Of a stretch of 64,000 nt of DNA, positions 59,772 to 64,000 are shown piece by piece. Made by a program: the position numbers and the translations under genes. The notes under the pieces are model-generated. The model was given only the letters and a program-made list of their open reading frames with translations. It ran no database searches and was not told the DNA's origin. Numbering within the stretch: the first letter of the stretch is position 1; each line of letters begins with the position of its first letter. Source of the stretch: Sphingomonas sp. R647 (GTDB lineage: Bacteria > Pseudomonadota > Alphaproteobacteria > Sphingomonadales > Sphingomonadaceae); the NCBI RefSeq assembly GCF_020177055.1, contig NZ_JAIQXT010000006.1, positions 1-64,000 on the forward strand, read 5' to 3'.

Positions 59772-62618
59772 TCAGCGCAGCCGCACGCGTACGCTCATGA
59801 AATATTGCGGCCCGTAAAATTCGACGTTCCGGGTGCTCCCGACCACCGGCATATATTCGATGCGCGGTTCGTTGAAGAGGTTGAGCGCTTGGAGCCGGAA
59901 ATCGACCTGACGGTTCAGGCGGAATGACGCGGTCATGTCGAACGTGTCGGTGCCCTCGACATAGCGCAGCTGCGTGTTGTTCGAGGTGAACGCCTGATAA
60001 TAGCGCGAGCGGTAGCGGTAGATGCCTTGCAGTGAGAAGCTGCCGACTTCATAGAAGCCCTGGAACGACAATGTGTGCTTCGAATAGCCGCTGAGCCCGG
60101 CCGTGGGAATTAGCCCAGGGGTAACGCTGCCGTCGGATTCGATCACATCGCCATAGCGGATGTCCTGCGTTTTGAAGTCTGACCAGGCGTAGTTATAGCT
60201 GAGCTTCGCGCCGAAGTTCTTGAGCGGACCGGGCAGCCAGGTGAAGCGGTTGGTCGCCGTCACCTCGATCCCGTAAAGGTCGCTTTGCTCGTCGCTGTTG
60301 GTCGTCTGCGTCACCGGAACCTGATAATCGACGCCACCGATGTTGAAGGTTTCGTCGGTGATGAACGGCATCAGGCCGCCGCTGAAGCGCTTGTAGTAAA
60401 GCGTCGCGGCGAGGAGCGTTTCCTTGTTCGCATAATATTCGAACGCGAGGTCACCGTTCCACGACATGGTCGGCTTGAGCCGCGGGCTGCCGGTCGCGGA
60501 AATATTGTCGATCGCCTCGGTTACCGAGGTGAAGCCGGTACCGGGGTCGACCTCAAGCGCGATGCGGCGGCCCGCGCCGAGCGCACTGGGGGCGGGGCGC
60601 GACATGGCGCGATAGATGCCGGTGCGCACCCGCATCTTGTCACTGAGGTCGAAGATCGCGTTGAAGCTGGGCAGCCAGCGTGTCGAGCTCGACTTGATCT
60701 GAACCGGGGTAAGGTCGTCGCCCGCCTCCAGCAGGATCGTGCCATCGGGGCGGGTGATCACGTCGAGATCCGCCCGAAACCCGTCGGAGGTCACTTCGGT
60801 GCGCACGCCGCGCACGCCGAAATTACCGCGCACCGGGATATTGCCAAGCTCGCCCGAATAGGTCGCCATGGCATAGCCGGCCCAGGTCTGTTCGGTGACC
60901 TGAGAATTGTCGACCGAGTCCAGATTGCCGCTGTTGCCCGGGTCCTCAGTGCCCAGATACTCCCTGAACTGGCATAGCACGTCGAACGTCGCATAGCTGC
61001 CGATCGATGGGCTCGAGGCGTCGGCGAGGAAGCCGGTCTGCGGGAAGGGCGTGCGACAAGCGAGGTTGACGCGACGATCCACCGCCAGGTCGGTCTGGTC
61101 GATGTTGACATCGTTGCTGTAGCCGAAGAACTTGCGGCTGGCCCAGCGCCCGCCGATGTCGATCCGCTCGATGAACCCATCCATCTTGTAGCTGGCGTCG
61201 CCGCGCAGCGACCAGATTTCGTCAGTACGCCCGTCCTGCGAGCGCGTCAGGCGCGCATCGTCGCTGAACAGGTCGTGATTGGTCGGATCGAACCGCGCAT
61301 CATACGTAAAGACCGGCAGATAGCCCTGGGTCATGTCGACCGAATATGGAATGCGCTGGTTGTTGATCTCGGTGCGCACGCCATAGATGTTGAACGGATC
61401 GGTGCGCAGCCGCACCTGCCGAGTGATGTCGAGCCGTTTGGTCCGCGAATAGCCGCCGTCGATGCTGACCGTCAGACGATCAGTCGGGGTCCATTCGATG
61501 TTACCGCCGACGCCGAGATAGCGCTCGTCGCGCTCGAACATGCCAGAGATCGTCTGGAGCGTGGCCGAGCCGGTGGCCGAAAGCATCTGGTTATTGTCGC
61601 CGATCACGACGTTGCGCAGATTGTAGCGCCCCTCTGCCGTGCCGAAATCGTTGCGGCGCTCGCTATAGTCGCGGCGCGAATATTGCGCGTCGAGATTGAT
61701 GTCGATCGTCGGGCTTGGCTGCCACTGGAGCGCGCCGAAGATCGCATCACGACGATCGGTCGTCGTCATCTGGCGATTGAGATACGAGTTGGACGCATGG
61801 AAGAACGGCGTGCCGGAATTGCCCTGCTCTCGCGTCACTTCGGTGCAATTGGTGCTCGACACCACCGCCGCGTTGCAGGTGAACCAGGTCGAACTGGTGT
61901 AGAAACGCTCGACGGGATCGTTGACGTCGTTGCGCTGGACGCCGATCGAGATGCCGACTTCGCCCAGCCCGCCCAGCTTGAACTGGTCGATATAGCTGGC
62001 GGTGCCGCGCCAGCCCCACGCGCCCTCCCCGGTGATCTTGTCCTGATAGGGATTGAAGTTCGCCTTGCCTTCAAGCTGGATCTGGCGGCGGCCATAATCG
62101 AGCGGGCGACGCGTCTCCATTTCGATCAGGCCGGCGACGCCGCCCTCGATCAGATTGGCCTGTTGCGTCTTGTAGATTTTGATCGCGTTGAACAGCTCCG
62201 ACGGGAACTGGCCGAAATTGACCGCGCGGTCGCCCGAGCCGTTGGTCGCCTCACGCCCGTTGAACGTGGTCAGGCTGAGGCCCGAGCCGAGGCCGCGGAT
62301 CGACACTTCGGTCGGGCCGTAATTGGCGCGGTCGATCGTCGCGCCGGTGATCGTCGCGATCACCTCGCCCACCGATTGGCCGGGAAGCTCGCCGATCTCC
62401 TTGGACGACACGGTATCGATGATCGTGTCCGACTGACGCTTTGCCTGGATCGAGGTCTGGATGGTCTCGCGAATGCCGGTGACGATGACCTCGTCTTCCG
62501 CGGTCGCGTCCTCCTGAGCCAGTGCGGGCGCCGCGACCAGCAGTGGCACGGCAGCTCCGGCGAGCAAGATGGTGCGGAATGCGCGCGACGTGCGCGCAGC
62601 GTTATCGAGCATGGCCAT
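59772..62618 (-). CDS. TonB-dependent receptor
   Basis: A 948-residue outer membrane receptor. The signal ends near residue 34 (PALAQ), then a TonB box-like EDEVIVTGIRETIQ and a plug (about 55-190), followed by a 22-strand barrel. The C-terminus (YFMSVRVRLR) is typical of the large Caulobacter/sphingomonad carbohydrate receptors. Given the neighbours it may take up oligosaccharides from pectin. The GntR gene lies about 97 bases downstream. Confidence 0.95.
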   Translation of the reverse strand: MAMLDNAARTSRAFRTILLAGAAVPLLVAAPALAQEDATAEDEVIVTGIRETIQTSIQAKRQSDTIIDTVSSKEIGELPGQSVGEVIATITGATIDRANYGPTEVSIRGLGSGLSLTTFNGREATNGSGDRAVNFGQFPSELFNAIKIYKTQQANLIEGGVAGLIEMETRRPLDYGRRQIQLEGKANFNPYQDKITGEGAWGWRGTASYIDQFKLGGLGEVGISIGVQRNDVNDPVERFYTSSTWFTCNAAVVSSTNCTEVTREQGNSGTPFFHASNSYLNRQMTTTDRRDAIFGALQWQPSPTIDINLDAQYSRRDYSERRNDFGTAEGRYNLRNVVIGDNNQMLSATGSATLQTISGMFERDERYLGVGGNIEWTPTDRLTVSIDGGYSRTKRLDITRQVRLRTDPFNIYGVRTEINNQRIPYSVDMTQGYLPVFTYDARFDPTNHDLFSDDARLTRSQDGRTDEIWSLRGDASYKMDGFIERIDIGGRWASRKFFGYSNDVNIDQTDLAVDRRVNLACRTPFPQTGFLADASSPSIGSYATFDVLCQFREYLGTEDPGNSGNLDSVDNSQVTEQTWAGYAMATYSGELGNIPVRGNFGVRGVRTEVTSDGFRADLDVITRPDGTILLEAGDDLTPVQIKSSSTRWLPSFNAIFDLSDKMRVRTGIYRAMSRPAPSALGAGRRIALEVDPGTGFTSVTEAIDNISATGSPRLKPTMSWNGDLAFEYYANKETLLAATLYYKRFSGGLMPFITDETFNIGGVDYQVPVTQTTNSDEQSDLYGIEVTATNRFTWLPGPLKNFGAKLSYNYAWSDFKTQDIRYGDVIESDGSVTPGLIPTAGLSGYSKHTLSFQGFYEVGSFSLQGIYRYRSRYYQAFTSNNTQLRYVEGTDTFDMTASFRLNRQVDFRLQALNLFNEPRIEYMPVVGSTRNVEFYGPQYFMSVRVRLR

Positions 62619-62706
62619 CGGCCGTCCTCCCCAAAGGTTGTTTTATGGCCGCATTGGTCGCCCGCTTAGGCGATTATGTCAACCGATTATTTAGTCCTGT
62701 TTTAGT

Positions 62707-62723
62707 AATTGGTCCTACCAATT
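62707..62723 (-). promoter_or_regulatory. FadR-type operator
   Basis: AATTGGTCCTACCAATT is a perfect 17-base palindrome with the FadR-subfamily core TNGT-N3-ACNA. It lies in the gap before the TonB receptor. A second, looser ATTGGT/ACCAAT pair with a 6-base gap is next to it, overlapping the esterase end. The regulator at 58929 is the best candidate to bind. Confidence 0.65.
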
Positions 62724-62725
62724 GG

Positions 62726-63589
62726 TCAGGGCACCAATTGCGAACCTAGCGCCGGAACCGCGCGGGCAAGGTCGTCGGCGATCAGGCGCGCGAAGACCCC
62801 GGCCCCGGTCTCGCCGAGATGGGTATAGTCGAACTTGCGCGTGTGCTGGCCGCGTGCGCCGCCGGGGCGGGTGGGCAGATCCGGCTCGCGCGCTTCTTCG
62901 GTCGAACGCTGTTTGAGGGTAGTGCCGGCCTTGGCGGCGGCGCGCTCCTCGGCGGTCGGTTCGGCCTGGGCGAGTGCCATCGAGTCTTCCGCCCCCAGCT
63001 TCTGCACCACGGCGGCGCTGCGGCGGTTGAGGTCGACCAGAGGCGTCTTGGTCGCAGCGGCGACCTTGCGCACCTCTTCCGACCATTCGTCGAGCGTGTT
63101 GTCGAGCTTGCCGTTCTTGAACACGCGGCGCGTCAGCGGGGTGACGAGCACGGGGATTGCGCCGGCCGCGCGAACTTCCTCCACCATTTTGGTCAGGTTC
63201 GCGGGGAATTCGGTGGTGCGATCGGTCCAGCGCTCAGACGCGCTCGACTGGTCGTTATGGCCGAACTGGATCAGGACATAGGTGGCGCGGTAGCCCGGCA
63301 CCTTGGCCTCGGCCAGCGCGATGTCCCAGCCGCCTTCCTGGCGGTAGCTGCGGGTCGAGCGCCCGCCGCGCCCGGCATTGAGGCACGCGACCGAGGATTT
63401 GACGTGGCGCGCGCAGAAGATCGACGCCCAGCCGCTCGCCACCGCCATCGTCGAATCGCCGACCAGCACGATCTTGTACGGCTGAAGCGGCGGCGCGTCG
63501 GTGCGTTCCTTCGTTTGCGCCTGAGCGGCGGCGGGAAGCAGCGCGAGTGCGGCGGCGACAAGGGCGGCGGTGGCGATCGTGCGGGTCAT
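62726..63589 (-). CDS. Rhamnogalacturonan acetylesterase-like SGNH hydrolase
   Basis: A 287-residue exported esterase with a signal peptide (about 1-24, ending AQAQ). The SGNH blocks are [11 protein letters not shown] (Ser), [10 protein letters not shown] (Gly), FGHNDQ (Asn) and DYTHLGE (Asp and His). It would remove acetyl groups from pectin-type polysaccharides. The ATG at 63589 overlaps the SDR stop by 4 bases. Confidence 0.88.
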   Translation of the reverse strand: MTRTIATAALVAAALALLPAAAQAQTKERTDAPPLQPYKIVLVGDSTMAVASGWASIFCARHVKSSVACLNAGRGGRSTRSYRQEGGWDIALAEAKVPGYRATYVLIQFGHNDQSSASERWTDRTTEFPANLTKMVEEVRAAGAIPVLVTPLTRRVFKNGKLDNTLDEWSEEVRKVAAATKTPLVDLNRRSAAVVQKLGAEDSMALAQAEPTAEERAAAKAGTTLKQRSTEEAREPDLPTRPGGARGQHTRKFDYTHLGETGAGVFARLIADDLARAVPALGSQLVP

Positions 63590-64000
63590 GAGAAGGCGAG
63601 CCCCCCGTTGATGTCCATGTTGAGTCCGGTGAGGAACGCGGCGTCCTCCGAGGCAAGGAACGCGACGGCAGCGGCGACCTCGTCCGGATGGCCTTCGCGG
63701 CGCAGCGGGGTGTTGCCGGCGGTGGCGGCGCGACCCTCGGGCTTGGAGAAGGTGTCGTGGAAGCTGGTGCCGATCAAGCCCGGGCACAGCGCGTTAACGC
63801 GGATGCCCTGCGGACCCAGTTCCTTCGCCCAGCTGCGCGTCAGCGTGGTCATGGCGCCCTTCGACGCGGCATAGATGCTCGCACCCGGCCCGCCGCCGTC
63901 GCGTGCGGCCTGCGACGACAGGTTGACGATCGCCGACCCCTTGGCGAGGTGCGGGAGCGCGGCCTTGGTGACGAGGAAGGCGGACTTGAAATTGAGGTCC
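63586..64000 (-). CDS. SDR family oxidoreductase (partial at the window edge)
   Basis: The 3' 137 codons of a short-chain dehydrogenase; the 5' part is beyond the window. The Ser-Tyr-Lys catalytic set is in NLSSQA and IYAASKGAM, then [10 protein letters not shown] and the C-terminal [12 protein letters not shown]. It uses NAD(P)H and probably acts on sugar acids, given its neighbours. It is coupled by overlap with the esterase gene. Confidence 0.93.
   Translation of the reverse strand, partial: DLNFKSAFLVTKAALPHLAKGSAIVNLSSQAARDGGGPGASIYAASKGAMTTLTRSWAKELGPQGIRVNALCPGLIGTSFHDTFSKPEGRAATAGNTPLRREGHPDEVAAAVAFLASEDAAFLTGLNMDINGGLAFS

Overview
The window is a GC-rich alphaproteobacterial chromosome segment, most likely from a Sphingomonas-type bacterium (Sphingomonadaceae). 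The case rests on a MipZ ATPase, a C4-pathway 5-aminolevulinate synthase, a Caulobacter/sphingomonad-type TonB-dependent receptor, a CtrA-like box, ergothioneine genes and several families of short palindromic repeats. No rRNA, tRNA, CRISPR array, insertion sequence or integrase was found. Most genes are core housekeeping genes, interrupted by accessory blocks at about 24.9-35.8 kb (RiPP cluster), 35.9-43.7 kb (type IV secretion) and 44.5-46.9 kb (toxin-antitoxin and small accessory genes).

Layout. 0-3.5 kb: transglutaminase plus a fused circularly permuted ATP-grasp/alpha-E protein. 3.5-6.9 kb: LigD and Ku, two-component NHEJ. 7-9.2 kb: a sodium:solute symporter and a small autoregulated XRE/membrane-protein pair. 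9.2-16 kb: TraB/GumN protein, exonuclease, TPR protein, phosphoglucomutase/phosphomannomutase, J-domain protein, MipZ, PanC. 16-24.8 kb: Sel1-like protein, TopA, hemerythrin protein, DprA, PlsY, MurI, HemA. 24.9-31.7 kb: a lasso peptide cluster. 31.7-35.8 kb: GNAT, DUF6916-like protein, two tail-collar proteins, sulfotransferase, Tat-exported small protein. 35.9-43.7 kb: virB2-B3-B4-B6-B8-B9-B10-B11. 43.7-46.9 kb: Asp/Asn hydroxylase, HTH protein, ParDE, lipoprotein, DUF2199. 47-52.9 kb: thiC with TPP riboswitch, an autoregulated membrane-protein/winged-helix pair, MipA/OmpV, DUF2141, sterol desaturase, GluQRS. 53-58.9 kb: HIG1 protein, lipoprotein, cobalamin adenosyltransferase, EgtB/EgtD, acyltransferase, DUF2721, DsbA-like. 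58.9-64 kb: GntR regulator, TonB receptor, rhamnogalacturonan acetylesterase-like enzyme, SDR, which looks like a pectin/uronate utilisation locus.

The most interesting system is the lasso peptide cluster. A 50-residue precursor gene, too short to stand out, lies just after hemA. It has a leader with W-x-x-P and a Thr at position -2, and a 19-residue core that begins with Gly and has Asp at position 8, giving a predicted Gly1-Asp8 ring. A split B1 (PqqD/RRE), B2 (Cys/His protease) and cyclase C are all nearby. Two HPr-kinase-like proteins flank B1, and the core ends in Ser, so a phosphorylated lasso peptide is predicted. A TPR/2-oxoglutarate oxygenase heads the same operon, and no exporter or isopeptidase is visible.

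A second theme is palindromic repeats. At least five different structured families occur here. Two copies lie in frame inside conserved genes (ligD and gluQRS), and a third forms the C-terminal tail of an acyltransferase. A third theme is small regulator/membrane-protein pairs, each preceded by three phased operator-like palindromes.
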